From Candidatus Woesearchaeota archaeon (GTDB lineage Archaea > Nanobdellota > Nanobdellia > Woesearchaeales > UBA9642), in NCBI GenBank assembly GCA_026002815.1, contig BPGB01000006.1, forward strand, positions 28,998 through 92,997: 64,000 nucleotides of DNA. Reading direction: 5' to 3'. The stretch's first letter is position 1. The number at the start of each line of letters is the position of its first letter. The translations under genes and the position numbers were made by a program. Below the pieces are notes generated by a model that saw only the letters and a list, made by a program, of their open reading frames with translations, had not been told where the DNA came from and did no database searches. Below are positions 35,230 to 44,089 of the stretch, one piece after another.

Positions 35230-35676
35230 TTATGGTTTATTAAAGTTTTCCCAATCCATATTTTTCAAAGTATAATCATTAATCAATTGAGATAATTCTT
35301 CTACTTTTATTTTATACAATTCCATTTTTTCTTTAAGATTAGCGGATTCGGCATATCTTTTGTAATCTCTATCTGTAATAGCAAGATTCATTTGTGTAAT
35401 ATCTTGAATAGTTTTATTTAACCAATACTTAATCATAAGTCTGGATAAAATAATTTTTTCTTCAAGACTCAATTCTTCCAAAAATGTTTGAGTATTTTTA
35501 TCATAATCTAATGTATTTTTACAAAATGGTTTGAAATCAACAATCGCCTGTAATAACCAAGCCTCTAAATAAGTATTCAAAGCACTTGAACCAGATGTAT
35601 TATAGATATTTCTCAACCTATAATCATCCTGTAAAGTCATAAACAAATCAAATATCTCGACTGCACTTGTAACCAC
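35230..35676 (-). CDS. Head-tail adaptor candidate
   Basis: This 148-residue, mainly helical protein (EAWLLQAIVDFKPFCKNTL, LEELSLEEKIILSRLMIKYW, NLKEKMELYKIKVEELSQ) lies three genes after the capsid, the usual place for the helical gp15-like adaptor bound to the portal. The length and helix content fit. No motif proves it. It begins 2 bases after the 224-residue gene, so the two are coupled. A Cys is present at ~residue 52, but no metal site is evident. Confidence 0.5.
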   Translation of the reverse strand: MVTSAVEIFDLFMTLQDDYRLRNIYNTSGSSALNTYLEAWLLQAIVDFKPFCKNTLDYDKNTQTFLEELSLEEKIILSRLMIKYWLNKTIQDITQMNLAITDRDYKRYAESANLKEKMELYKIKVEELSQLINDYTLKNMDWENFNKP

Positions 35677-35678
35677 AG

Positions 35679-36353
35679 TTATACTCCTAACATTTCATTT
35701 AATCTCTTTATATCTCTTGCCCTCTCTGCAATATCAATTCCAGTAATTTTTGTCATTTTTTCTACAAAATTCATATTAACATTGTCAGGATTATTAACAA
35801 TTCTCTCAACAAGCAAAGTTATAATAACCTCTTTTTGAGAATCAGTAGCACTTTTATATAAACTTATACAAAGGTCTGGATTCATGCCCCTTACAATCTG
35901 TTCAATTTTTTCTTTATCTAAAATATGCTTGTAATATTCCTGCAAACCATGTTTTTTAATAACTGCATCATTGGCAATATAAAAATGTCCTTCTCTTAAA
36001 AATTCAGGATGACTTTCCATGATTTCAATTAAATCTGCATAGGGGATTCTTTTCATTTCACCAAATTCTCTAAAAGTATAGATTTTTCCTTTACCATATC
36101 CCTTTGTTGAAAGAGAAAGATTCCAAGCAGTTAAACTGATAACTTTTATATAAGCATCAGGGCGAATGTCAATCAAGTCTGAATCATTTTCACTATAAAT
36201 AACTTCTTTTTCTTCTTTTGTACCCTTAATTTCATCAATCTCTTTTTTCAAAGAATTGATAATTTCAAGTAATTCATTAATCGTTTGATTGCTTTTAGTT
36301 TCATCTGAAACATTATTGTTCAATCCCATCTCTCTTGATGATTTTCTAGGCAT
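35679..36353 (-). CDS. Capsid-proximal protein, unknown
   Basis: This 224-residue protein starts MPRKSSREMGLNNNVSDE with a short coiled coil (ELLEIINSLKKEIDEIKG). The core holds AYIKVISLTAWNLSLSTKG, YTFREFGEMKRIPYADLIEI, HPEFLREGHFYIANDAVI and a helical C-terminus. I recall this order in uncharacterised proteins that follow the capsid in large Gram-positive phages, with no known role. It is separated from the capsid gene by a hairpin, so it is probably made in lower amount. Perhaps a minor head or scaffold-related protein. Confidence 0.55.
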   Translation of the reverse strand: MPRKSSREMGLNNNVSDETKSNQTINELLEIINSLKKEIDEIKGTKEEKEVIYSENDSDLIDIRPDAYIKVISLTAWNLSLSTKGYGKGKIYTFREFGEMKRIPYADLIEIMESHPEFLREGHFYIANDAVIKKHGLQEYYKHILDKEKIEQIVRGMNPDLCISLYKSATDSQKEVIITLLVERIVNNPDNVNMNFVEKMTKITGIDIAERARDIKRLNEMLGV

Positions 36354-36384
36354 CTCACATATTTCCTTTCGTTTAAATAATTTA

Positions 36385-36411
36385 GGAGTAGGGGAAAATA
36401 TCCCCTACTCC
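36385..36411 (-). terminator. Hairpin after major capsid gene
   Basis: A 10-bp perfect stem (36385-36394 with 36402-36411) with a 7-base loop, GC-rich for this genome. Followed on the minus strand by AT-rich sequence without a pure T-run, so probably a partial terminator that favours capsid expression over the genes behind it. Confidence 0.7.
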
Positions 36412-36434
36412 ATAAGATAAAATTTTTATTATTT

Positions 36435-37550
36435 TTACAGGTCAACTGCACCAGCAACAGCACTGGTCGCCACGGCCACACCCCAAGCCTTCATAAGGGT
36501 AGTAGTTTGCGAAAGAGTCGACAATTCAAAGTTACCAGTCGTATTAGCAATCGTAGAACCTTCAAGGCAAAGTTTCACAATCTTTTGTGAAGCGGGTGAA
36601 ACAAGGTAGAGGCGATTATTCTTTACCAAACCAAAGAAGGGGTTTTGCCAATTAGCAACCTGCGGGATTTCAATTGCATCGTAACCAAAAGCCGTTCTCA
36701 TATAGCCCAAGCGGACATATTCAGAATCCAGCATATAGCGGTAAGCAGTTCCAGCGGGCAGAACTTTATTCAAGGCAACATTCGTACCAATCACAACCGC
36801 CTTTGCACCGCCATTGAAAGCAGTAACACGCTGTGCAAGGTCAATAAATCCGTCTTGGGTGTAACCACTCAAGCGCAATCCACCAGAACCACTCACAGTC
36901 AAAGCACCCAGAGTCGCATCAAAGAGGGTGTACGCATCCAGAGCCATCTGTGATTCGAGTGAACGAACTGCTTTGGTAATAAATTCAGCCAACGATTCTT
37001 TGCCAGCCAAAACACGATACAGAGAAACACCAACCGTAATCTGTCTAAATTCGGGAGTAACGGTAACAGTACCAGAAAACTGCTTGTACATTTCACCACG
37101 ATTCTTTCCCATGCCCGCTTTTGAAACGGCAAACAAATCACGGGGTTTTACTTCAAACGCAAAGGAATCACCAAATCCACCAACTCTAACATCCGTGAAC
37201 ATACCAATCGAATTAATTACAGAATCGGGCAAAACCATATCCACAAGGGCATTGACCACAGCAAAAGTTTCATGGACAATTAGAGGATGATTGAACCACT
37301 GCTCAACGGGATAATCACCAGCATAAGGTACATTAGCCCGTCTTAAAATTTCTTTGCGAATTTCAGCATTCAAAATCTCTTCTTTTTCAGCAAACGAAAT
37401 CCGATTACCTTCTTCATCAACCGTAGCAAAGTCGTACTGCTTGCTATTGTCAGTCAAAGACATATAATGATTCCAGTAATCAGGAAATAATTGTTTGTAA
37501 AGGCGGGTATTCCCCTTTGCAAAAGTTTCAACATTCAAAGGCATTTTCAT
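36435..37550 (-). CDS. Major capsid protein, HK97 fold
   Basis: This 371-residue shell protein is more GC-rich than its neighbours, as usual for the most expressed virion protein. It begins MKMPLNVETFAKGNTRLYK, with an N-arm helix (SFAEKEEILNAEIRKEILRR), an E-loop/spine region (GFGDSFAFEVKPRDLFAVS, GTVTVTPEFRQITVGVSLYR), a long helix (ITKAVRSLESQMALDAYTLF) and the A-domain (AVVIGTNVALNKVLPAG, YVRLGYMRTAFGYDAIEIPQ). AAGGAG is the ribosome site. Gene order protease-decoration-capsid agrees. No obvious cleaved delta domain is visible, in line with the separate scaffold. Confidence 0.88.
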   Translation of the reverse strand: MKMPLNVETFAKGNTRLYKQLFPDYWNHYMSLTDNSKQYDFATVDEEGNRISFAEKEEILNAEIRKEILRRANVPYAGDYPVEQWFNHPLIVHETFAVVNALVDMVLPDSVINSIGMFTDVRVGGFGDSFAFEVKPRDLFAVSKAGMGKNRGEMYKQFSGTVTVTPEFRQITVGVSLYRVLAGKESLAEFITKAVRSLESQMALDAYTLFDATLGALTVSGSGGLRLSGYTQDGFIDLAQRVTAFNGGAKAVVIGTNVALNKVLPAGTAYRYMLDSEYVRLGYMRTAFGYDAIEIPQVANWQNPFFGLVKNNRLYLVSPASQKIVKLCLEGSTIANTTGNFELSTLSQTTTLMKAWGVAVATSAVAGAVDL

Positions 37551-37593
37551 TTTTATATTATCTCCTTCTCTTTTATAAATAAATAAATTTTAA

Positions 37594-38109
37594 TTACTCA
37601 CCGACTACCATCAGTTTGTAGGCAGTAACACGAGCGTTTTCAATTCCTCTACCAATCGAAATAAAAGTAGTTTCGACAAGTTTCAGAGAAAGACCAGCAC
37701 CCTGTGAAGCACCCCAAGTCAAGAGCCAACTACCAGCACTAGCATTAGCAAAGGTATTGCCACCAATCGCATTGCTAAAAGCATCGGCAGTTAGGGTAAT
37801 AATATCACCAACTTTCGGTTTAAAAGCAGTGAATGTTCTACCAGCGGGGACATAAAACTCACGGGGGTCAGTACCCACACGATAAATCTCGCCACTCGAA
37901 TCCATCACAAAAGGAATTTCGGGAGTAGCACACATCCACAAATCAGTAGCCGAACCAGTAGCCACAGTAGCCGTCCAAACTCCACTAGCAGAAGTGTTCA
38001 GAGCAAACACATTCCCATTGTCAAGAGTAGAACCAGAGACACACTCTCTCAAAAGAGCGTTCACATCGTGCGCTTGCACACTATTCAAAATCAAAACTGC
38101 ATGAGCCAT
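37594..38109 (-). CDS. Capsid decoration / head protein candidate
   Basis: This 171-residue protein lies between protease-scaffold and capsid, the classic place for a decoration protein. It is rich in Ala, Gly, Ser and Thr (SASGVWTATVATGSATDLW, ADAFSNAIGGNTFANASAG), starts MAHAVLILNSVQAHDVNAL and ends RVTAYKLMVVGE, and is as GC-rich as the capsid gene. An upstream GGAGG sits before the ATG. The strands GRTFTAFKPKVGDIITLT could form a small beta barrel. The call is by position, composition and size. Confidence 0.6.
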   Translation of the reverse strand: MAHAVLILNSVQAHDVNALLRECVSGSTLDNGNVFALNTSASGVWTATVATGSATDLWMCATPEIPFVMDSSGEIYRVGTDPREFYVPAGRTFTAFKPKVGDIITLTADAFSNAIGGNTFANASAGSWLLTWGASQGAGLSLKLVETTFISIGRGIENARVTAYKLMVVGE

Positions 38110-38130
38110 TGTATATTAACCTCCATTAAA

Positions 38131-39999
38131 TTATTGTAGTTTTTTCCAAACAGATTTTACTTTTTTGCCATTTGCAGGCAAGCCATATTTTATTACTTCA
38201 TCGGTTTCAGTATTCTTTTTTATAGCAAAATTAAAGGCTTTGGCTTTGGCTAAATTAGCCCAAGCATCAAAGTTTTCTAAAGTGTATTCACGGGACATAT
38301 CTCTCAACATATCTATTTCTTCAGAAGGAATTTCAGTTTTTTCCATAATTTCTCTTAAAACTTTATCAACAGAAAAAGAAAACATTTCTCTTTCCTTTTC
38401 AGCCTTAAATTCCCTCAATTCTTTATTTTCTTTTTGAAGTTTAGCAAACATAGAAGAAAGATACTCATAGGCTTTTAATGCTTCTTCTGTATAACTACCA
38501 GATAAATAATTATAAAAATATGTTCTATATGTTTCATCTTCTAATGAGTCAAGAAAATATTTAATATCCGCATGGGCATCAAGGGACATTTTTACTTCTT
38601 CATCATTGCACATTTCTTCTGTTTCAGAAGTTTCACCTTCTTCTTTAGATTCCCCTTCCGCCGACTCCTCTGCATCATCTTCTTTCTCTGGATTCAATTC
38701 AACTTCTATTTCAACCTCAAACTTTTCAGAATCGTCAGAATGAATAGACATCTTTTCCTCTTCTTTATCTTCTTCTAAAAGACCAAGTTTTTTGTATATA
38801 TTTTCAATTTTCTTGACAACTTCTGTTTCTTCCTCTTGTTTTGCCCTTGCCAAAGCATTTGATAAACCATAGCGATTATAGACAACTTTATCTCCACGAA
38901 TCTCCATAACTGGATAATGTAAAGATTGAGAGGGAGAATCTTCCCATCCTTCATCTACCTTCAGATAAACCTCTTTAACCAATTCACGATAATTTTCTGC
39001 CTTTAAAATATCCCACATTAAATCTACTTTGTCAACTTCACCCCATGCCTTATCGCTGACAGATTCAGGAGATTTATCTATTTCTAGTTTTTTGCCAGTA
39101 CCCCATTCTTCTTTTGGGATAGCAAAAGTTTCAACTTCTTCTATCTTCATCAATACTCCTTTCTTATCTATCTCTTTTATTTTTGCATAAATTTGATTAA
39201 CCCATTTTTCACATGCTTCCCCGCCCCTTAAATAATAATTTATATCTTTTTTATTATTCTTTTTAAAATAATTATAAAGACTTTTAATTTTATCGGGAGT
39301 AGCAAAGATTTGTTTACAAAGATAATCTGAATATACCAGAGACAGACTTCTTGGATTTTTTTCCATAAATTTATATTTAGAAATAGTATCTTTAACTTCT
39401 TGTGGAATTTCAAGATTGATTTCAGAATACTTACTAAATTTTGTTAGAATTTGTTCATAATTCTGAAATGCAAGCACTTTTAATTTTGCATCATCCACTG
39501 CTGGTGATACAAAATCTCCCAAAATACAAACCCCCGTATAAGAAAAATCAACCATTTCATAAATATTTCTTTTTTTATCAAAAGGTCTTTTTTCATTCAA
39601 AAGTAATTCAACCGAAATACTTTTTTCCCCATTATCTCTTTTCAAAATTTGCATTAATTTTTTATTGTATAATTTCCATATTTTACCAACTACCTGCAAT
39701 CCTTTTCTGCCATCTTTTAAATCTATGATTTTTCCAGAATTGGGTACAATAAATCCAGCAATGCGGTTTTCTTCTGGTAAAGAATGAGTAAAAACATCAT
39801 TAAGAGAATTATCAAAATTATACACAATTGGCTTATTATAAATTGTATGAGTAGTATTTTTTAGAACTTCTTCTGAACAATAAAAACCATTATGATTTTC
39901 ACCCGTTGAAAAAACCACCATTTCAACAATAGAAAATTGACCATCTTCTGAATTAATTAAATCGAGGGATTCAACTTCAAATCGTATTATTTCACCCAT
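38131..39999 (-). CDS. Prohead protease (XkdF/S78-like) fused to scaffold
   Basis: Starting at the ATG at 39999 (AAAGGTGG upstream), the protein is 622 residues. Residues ~1-180 look like the XkdF-type serine protease: HNGFYCSEEVLKN, VFTHSLPEENRIAGF with the candidate His, and GEKSISVELLLNEK with the candidate Ser, then SPAVDDAKLKVLAF. A middle domain (~200-420) precedes a very acidic stretch (NPEKEDDAEESAEGESKEEG, ~445-480), and the last ~150 residues are a coiled coil (AKLQKENKELREFKAEKERE), typical of scaffold. Protease-scaffold fusions in one frame are known in phages. The scaffold would be cleaved before DNA packaging. Confidence 0.75.
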   Translation of the reverse strand: MGEIIRFEVESLDLINSEDGQFSIVEMVVFSTGENHNGFYCSEEVLKNTTHTIYNKPIVYNFDNSLNDVFTHSLPEENRIAGFIVPNSGKIIDLKDGRKGLQVVGKIWKLYNKKLMQILKRDNGEKSISVELLLNEKRPFDKKRNIYEMVDFSYTGVCILGDFVSPAVDDAKLKVLAFQNYEQILTKFSKYSEINLEIPQEVKDTISKYKFMEKNPRSLSLVYSDYLCKQIFATPDKIKSLYNYFKKNNKKDINYYLRGGEACEKWVNQIYAKIKEIDKKGVLMKIEEVETFAIPKEEWGTGKKLEIDKSPESVSDKAWGEVDKVDLMWDILKAENYRELVKEVYLKVDEGWEDSPSQSLHYPVMEIRGDKVVYNRYGLSNALARAKQEEETEVVKKIENIYKKLGLLEEDKEEEKMSIHSDDSEKFEVEIEVELNPEKEDDAEESAEGESKEEGETSETEEMCNDEEVKMSLDAHADIKYFLDSLEDETYRTYFYNYLSGSYTEEALKAYEYLSSMFAKLQKENKELREFKAEKEREMFSFSVDKVLREIMEKTEIPSEEIDMLRDMSREYTLENFDAWANLAKAKAFNFAIKKNTETDEVIKYGLPANGKKVKSVWKKLQ

Positions 40000-40014
40000 A
40001 AAAAATCCCACCTT

Positions 40015-40245
40015 TCACTTTTTATTTTTTCCAATCCAACGGGATAATTTTAAAAAAAACTTATCTAAAATTGAAAAATGATTATATTTTTTTCTAAATA
40101 ATTCATAATTAAAATATACACAGGTATTTCCATAGAAAAAAATAGGTAAATCATATTTCTTTACTAGTTTTTTAGCATACCAGATTGGATATACCTTAAC
40201 TGCACTTTGATATTCTCTATATAACTTTCCTTGAGAGTATAACAT
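40015..40245 (-). CDS. Small aromatic-rich basic protein, unknown
   Basis: This 76-residue protein is rich in Tyr, Phe and Lys: MLYSQGKLYREYQSAVKVY, WYAKKLVKKYDLPIFFYGN, then LDKFFLKLSRWIGKNKK, an amphipathic basic helix that could touch DNA, RNA or membrane. It lies between the ferritin and protease-scaffold genes with 13 and 15 base gaps. The ribosome site is AAAGGA. Position could mean a partner of either neighbour; no family is known to me. Confidence 0.45.
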   Translation of the reverse strand: MLYSQGKLYREYQSAVKVYPIWYAKKLVKKYDLPIFFYGNTCVYFNYELFRKKYNHFSILDKFFLKLSRWIGKNKK

Positions 40246-40258
40246 TTTATATCCTTTA

Positions 40259-40738
40259 CTAGTCAGAATATATCAATTCTAAATTATACCATTTATTTTC
40301 TGATAACTCTACTAAATCTAAAAGGCGATAAGTTTCATCTGTTTCATGTATTTGTTGTTCTATCATCTTTTTCAAAAACATTTCGGATAACGAATCTTCT
40401 TCCCTTGCCAAGTTATATATTTCAGTTAATGAGTCGGTTGTTTCTTTTTCTAAATTGAAGTAAAACATGGCTAACTCAAGTGGTGAAGTAAAGTTTATTT
40501 TCATAGAAGATACTTGTGGAACTTCTATTTCTACATTCATGCTATCTAAAAATTCAAATATTTGTTCAGCATGGGACAATTCCTCTTTATACTGTTCATA
40601 AAACTTTTTAGATAACTTATTCATTCCTTTTGTACTTAGAAAAGAAGATATTTTTAAATAAATAAAAGAATTTTTATATTCCTTTTCCATCTGTATCATT
40701 AAACTTTTCAATAAATCAGAAACTTCATTTATTCTCAT
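40259..40738 (-). CDS. Ferritin (FtnA-like)
   Basis: This 159-residue four-helix protein should oxidise and store iron. Helix A has MEKEYKNSFIYLKISSF with E20, helix B EELSHAEQIFEFL with E53 and H56, helix C FNLEKETTDSLTEIY with E97, and helix D KKMIEQQIHETDE with E127 and Q128: the full ferroxidase set of bacterial ferritin (E17, E50, H53, E94, Q127 in E. coli FtnA). The B-C linker IEVPQVSS and overall length also match. It is not a Dps or bacterioferritin. It lies between the portal and protease-scaffold genes, with 4 bases to the portal stop, so it is co-expressed with head proteins. A ferritin here is very unusual. Confidence 0.88.
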   Translation of the reverse strand: MRINEVSDLLKSLMIQMEKEYKNSFIYLKISSFLSTKGMNKLSKKFYEQYKEELSHAEQIFEFLDSMNVEIEVPQVSSMKINFTSPLELAMFYFNLEKETTDSLTEIYNLAREEDSLSEMFLKKMIEQQIHETDETYRLLDLVELSENKWYNLELIYSD

Positions 40739-40742
40739 ATTA

Positions 40743-42293
40743 TTATAATCCTTTTATTAAATTATTCCCTGCTTCTCTGGTTTGAGAACCATCTTCACTC
40801 AAATCTAATTCATTTTTTTGTGGTCTGCCAACTTTTGAAGATACTCCACCAGTTATCACTATATCATTATAACCTTTTTCTTTCGATTCTGCAAGCCACT
40901 TTTCAAGAACATGAGGATTGACTCCTAATGCACTGGCTATTTTTTGAGGAAGAACAATTCCCTTTTCTGCAAGATTTAATGCGGTTTCCATTCTATTTTT
41001 TCGACTGATAAAATAATCATTACCTTCCAGTAAAAAGTTAAATTTGAATTTCTTTGTTCTCTTTCCAATTACATAATCTAAAAATTTCTCAAATTGAGGA
41101 TAAAGAGATTGTTCAAGTATTTTACTATCCGATTCAAAGGATAATTGACTATCTATCACATTCATCTTTTGTTGAGAAGCAAATATCAAACTGGTATTCA
41201 TTCCAGAACTCGCCATAGCCGTTCTCAACCAAGAATCATACATACCGTTATTGTCATCAAAAGAAAATGCTTTCATATCTTCCAACGGAGCAGAAGATAA
41301 TTTAATTGCATTTGATAAAGATTTTTGGGCAATATTAAGAAATTCTCCAAGTGTTTTCGGATTAATAGCAATCATATCTTTGACACTGGTTTTAGTATCT
41401 TTCAGCATCGGTACTTGCCCCATGATTACTTTGGTGGCATTTGCAAAATTAATATCTTTTTGAAGTGTCCTGATTACGGGTTGATTGACAAACTCTGACA
41501 TGAGTCCAGAAAAATAAGGTACACTTGCTACAAGGGAAGAATCCAATTTAAATACCCATGCTACATCGGGGGGAATATCTACCCATAAATTATAAAAAGA
41601 TTTACCTCTATTCTCTGGTGAAACAGGTAAATAATATTGCTTTATGTCTTTTCCAGAAAATAATTCATTAAATTTTTTCTTAAAAAATGGATGATAAAGA
41701 TTTATGTCTACCCCAGCCTGCAAAAAGTAATAAAAATTGAATGAGATTAAAAAACCATAATCCCATGTAGAAGTGATTTTTACATAATCAAGCGGTAATT
41801 CTTGAAAAACAATTTTATCATTTTCCCTTAAACAAAAAGCATATATTTCATTTCTCAACATCTGCTTGGTAGCAATTCTGAAATAATATTTATGGTCAAA
41901 CTTATCCAAAAAGTTTGAAACAATTTTCTCATCTCTTTGATAACTTTTTGTATTATAATCTTCTTTTTCGGCATTAGAGTAATAATTTATATCAAAGGAA
42001 AGATGACTAGCCATATAAGATAAAATTCTTTTAAAGGGCATTGAAATAATTTCAAAATTTTCAATAAAAGAACGCAACTTATCTTCATGGTTTTTAGCAT
42101 CTCTTAAAGATTGATATAAATCTTCTTCTGTAGCATCCAAAGGCATAAAAGAAATATCTTTTAATCTTTGATTAAGTAAATCAGGATTTATAATCCCCGA
42201 TTGGAAAATTCCCGCTAAACTTCTTGCAAAGGTAAGGGTGTCCCAAACTTCTTTTTCTGTCAACAGAATTTCGTTATTTTCATTTTCGGTCAA
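40743..42293 (-). CDS. Portal protein
   Basis: This 516-residue protein would form the dodecameric ring through which DNA enters the head. It follows the large terminase and precedes the head genes. Visible parts are NFEIISMPFKRILSYMASHL, the wing DIPPDVAWVFKLDSSLVAS and VPYFSGLMSEFV, the stem and clip region (TLGEFLNIAQKSLSNAIKL), AMASSGMNTSLIFASQ, SRKNRMETALNLAEKGIVLP and a disordered C-terminus with SKVGRPQKNELDL. The length is normal for siphophage portals. GAAAGGAA gives the ribosome site. Confidence 0.82.
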   Translation of the reverse strand: MTENENNEILLTEKEVWDTLTFARSLAGIFQSGIINPDLLNQRLKDISFMPLDATEEDLYQSLRDAKNHEDKLRSFIENFEIISMPFKRILSYMASHLSFDINYYSNAEKEDYNTKSYQRDEKIVSNFLDKFDHKYYFRIATKQMLRNEIYAFCLRENDKIVFQELPLDYVKITSTWDYGFLISFNFYYFLQAGVDINLYHPFFKKKFNELFSGKDIKQYYLPVSPENRGKSFYNLWVDIPPDVAWVFKLDSSLVASVPYFSGLMSEFVNQPVIRTLQKDINFANATKVIMGQVPMLKDTKTSVKDMIAINPKTLGEFLNIAQKSLSNAIKLSSAPLEDMKAFSFDDNNGMYDSWLRTAMASSGMNTSLIFASQQKMNVIDSQLSFESDSKILEQSLYPQFEKFLDYVIGKRTKKFKFNFLLEGNDYFISRKNRMETALNLAEKGIVLPQKIASALGVNPHVLEKWLAESKEKGYNDIVITGGVSSKVGRPQKNELDLSEDGSQTREAGNNLIKGL

Positions 42294-42311
42294 CTTTTAG
42301 CCCTTCCTTTC

Positions 42312-44078
42312 TTATGAAAAATAAGTAACAGAAAGTAAGGACTCCAAATCAGATTCCTCACTATCTTCTCTAATTAAACTAGAATCCAAAAAACCAGCAA
42401 AATAATTCCCCATAGCAACTGAACTATATCGGTCTTTTCTTCTAGTTGAAATCTCTTTCAGTTTCATTACACCGCTGGATAAATAAGTTAAACTTAATCC
42501 AATGGATTCATTGATAAACAAACTGGTTTGAACATGCGGAGCAAGATAACTACTAATATTTTCATCTTTTTTCAAATCTTTTAGATAATAATCCTCTGCC
42601 GTTACTTCATCTACCAGAAAACTAAACATTCTTTTTTGAAGTTTATCTCTCATCTGTACAGCCATTTGTGCATTTCTATCAGCAGTGGCAACATAGGGAA
42701 AAATAACTTCCAAAGCATTTGTACCTGTTGTTCTAGAATACAATTCCTTATATTCTTGTGGGGACACAGCAGGATGTGAGATAACCGTCATTGGCAAATA
42801 TTCCAAACCTCTATCCGCATCTTTTGTAAGAGTACCTAACTGGTCATAAATAGTAATACCCGCATTAGATATATCCAAAACAATATAATTTGCCTCAAAA
42901 TCATAGAACAATTGTTTTATACGGAGTGAAAGCAATAAAGAATTAATTCCAGAATATGATTCCATGTAGAGCAATTCCCTTATAAATCCTTTATGAGTCG
43001 GCAAAAGTCGAATAAGGGAATTAATACTTAAGTCATTTTCTTTACCGCCTCTTTGGGCTACATCGGTAGAGATAAGTCTTATCTCTCCATCTACTTTTGG
43101 AATATAAAATGGGTTTTTTCTTGGGTTTGTAATTGTATAATCCGTAATCGGATAAAAAGCCCGCTTAATATTTCTCAACCGTTCAAACATTTTTAATTTG
43201 AAATACGAATTGCTGTTTTCCCCATAGGGAATATTATAATATTCCTCTAAAACAGCAACCTCATCCATTTTATCAATCTCTGATTTTAATTTTCTAATAG
43301 TCTTTATTTTATGTCTTAAAGAAACTTCATAATCACATGCAAGAAAACCAGAATTATCACCTTTAAGCATTGCTGAAATAGTCTTTTTTGTTTCATCGTA
43401 CCACCAGAGAGCCTTGTGATATGCTGATGAAATAAAAACCTCTTTTGGTTCTTCTATTAGATGAGAATATTCTGGCAACTTAAGATAAGGTGGTTGTCTT
43501 ACATAAGAAAATGGGCGGATAACAGTATCAATCACATTCTTATCAATCAAACGAAATTCTTCATAAATCGTAAAGGTAGACCTTTTTCCACGACTACTAT
43601 CCCGACTTGCTACAACCTTAATTTTACTACCATTATGAAAATCAACTTCCCATCGGTTTAAATTTGTTGTAATATTACTGATTTCACGATACAAATTTGG
43701 ATAATTATTACTTAAATCCGTAATTTTATCTACAAGATTACCAGCCTGTTCTTTGGTTGAACTAACCACAACAATTTCTGAATTTGGATATAATACTGCT
43801 TTTGCACTTGCAAACACAGCCAGTAACCATGTTTTACCGACTGCCCGTGAAGCAATTGCTACAAAGGTATCCATAATATTCATGTAGTAAATCCAAAAAA
43901 CCTGATATGGATACAATTTAATTTGAAAATAATGTTCTATAAAACGGTGTATATTTCTTCTGTAAAAAGTTACCCAATCTATTAAACGATTTCTTTTTTC
44001 TTCTGTAATTTCAGAATGCTTTTTTATCCTTTTTCTTTTTATTCTAACAGGAAAAGTACTGGTAATTTTACCCATCAT
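42312..44078 (-). CDS. terL: Terminase large subunit
   Basis: This 588-residue packaging motor has an ATPase domain with Walker A ASRAVGKT (~76-83), followed by VVVSSTKEQAGNLVDKITDL, and Walker B-like FTIYEEFRLID, where YEE holds the catalytic Glu. The nuclease domain follows: RLISTDVAQRGGKENDLS with its first Asp, YIVLDISNAGITIYDQLG, and a C-terminal YYLKDLKKDENISSYLAPH. It would cut concatemers and pump DNA into the prohead. GGGAG precedes a double ATG, so the second (44075) may be the real start. It is between the small-subunit candidate and the portal. Confidence 0.9.
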   Translation of the reverse strand: MMGKITSTFPVRIKRKRIKKHSEITEEKRNRLIDWVTFYRRNIHRFIEHYFQIKLYPYQVFWIYYMNIMDTFVAIASRAVGKTWLLAVFASAKAVLYPNSEIVVVSSTKEQAGNLVDKITDLSNNYPNLYREISNITTNLNRWEVDFHNGSKIKVVASRDSSRGKRSTFTIYEEFRLIDKNVIDTVIRPFSYVRQPPYLKLPEYSHLIEEPKEVFISSAYHKALWWYDETKKTISAMLKGDNSGFLACDYEVSLRHKIKTIRKLKSEIDKMDEVAVLEEYYNIPYGENSNSYFKLKMFERLRNIKRAFYPITDYTITNPRKNPFYIPKVDGEIRLISTDVAQRGGKENDLSINSLIRLLPTHKGFIRELLYMESYSGINSLLLSLRIKQLFYDFEANYIVLDISNAGITIYDQLGTLTKDADRGLEYLPMTVISHPAVSPQEYKELYSRTTGTNALEVIFPYVATADRNAQMAVQMRDKLQKRMFSFLVDEVTAEDYYLKDLKKDENISSYLAPHVQTSLFINESIGLSLTYLSSGVMKLKEISTRRKDRYSSVAMGNYFAGFLDSSLIREDSEESDLESLLSVTYFS

Positions 44079-44089
44079 GCAACTCCCAA

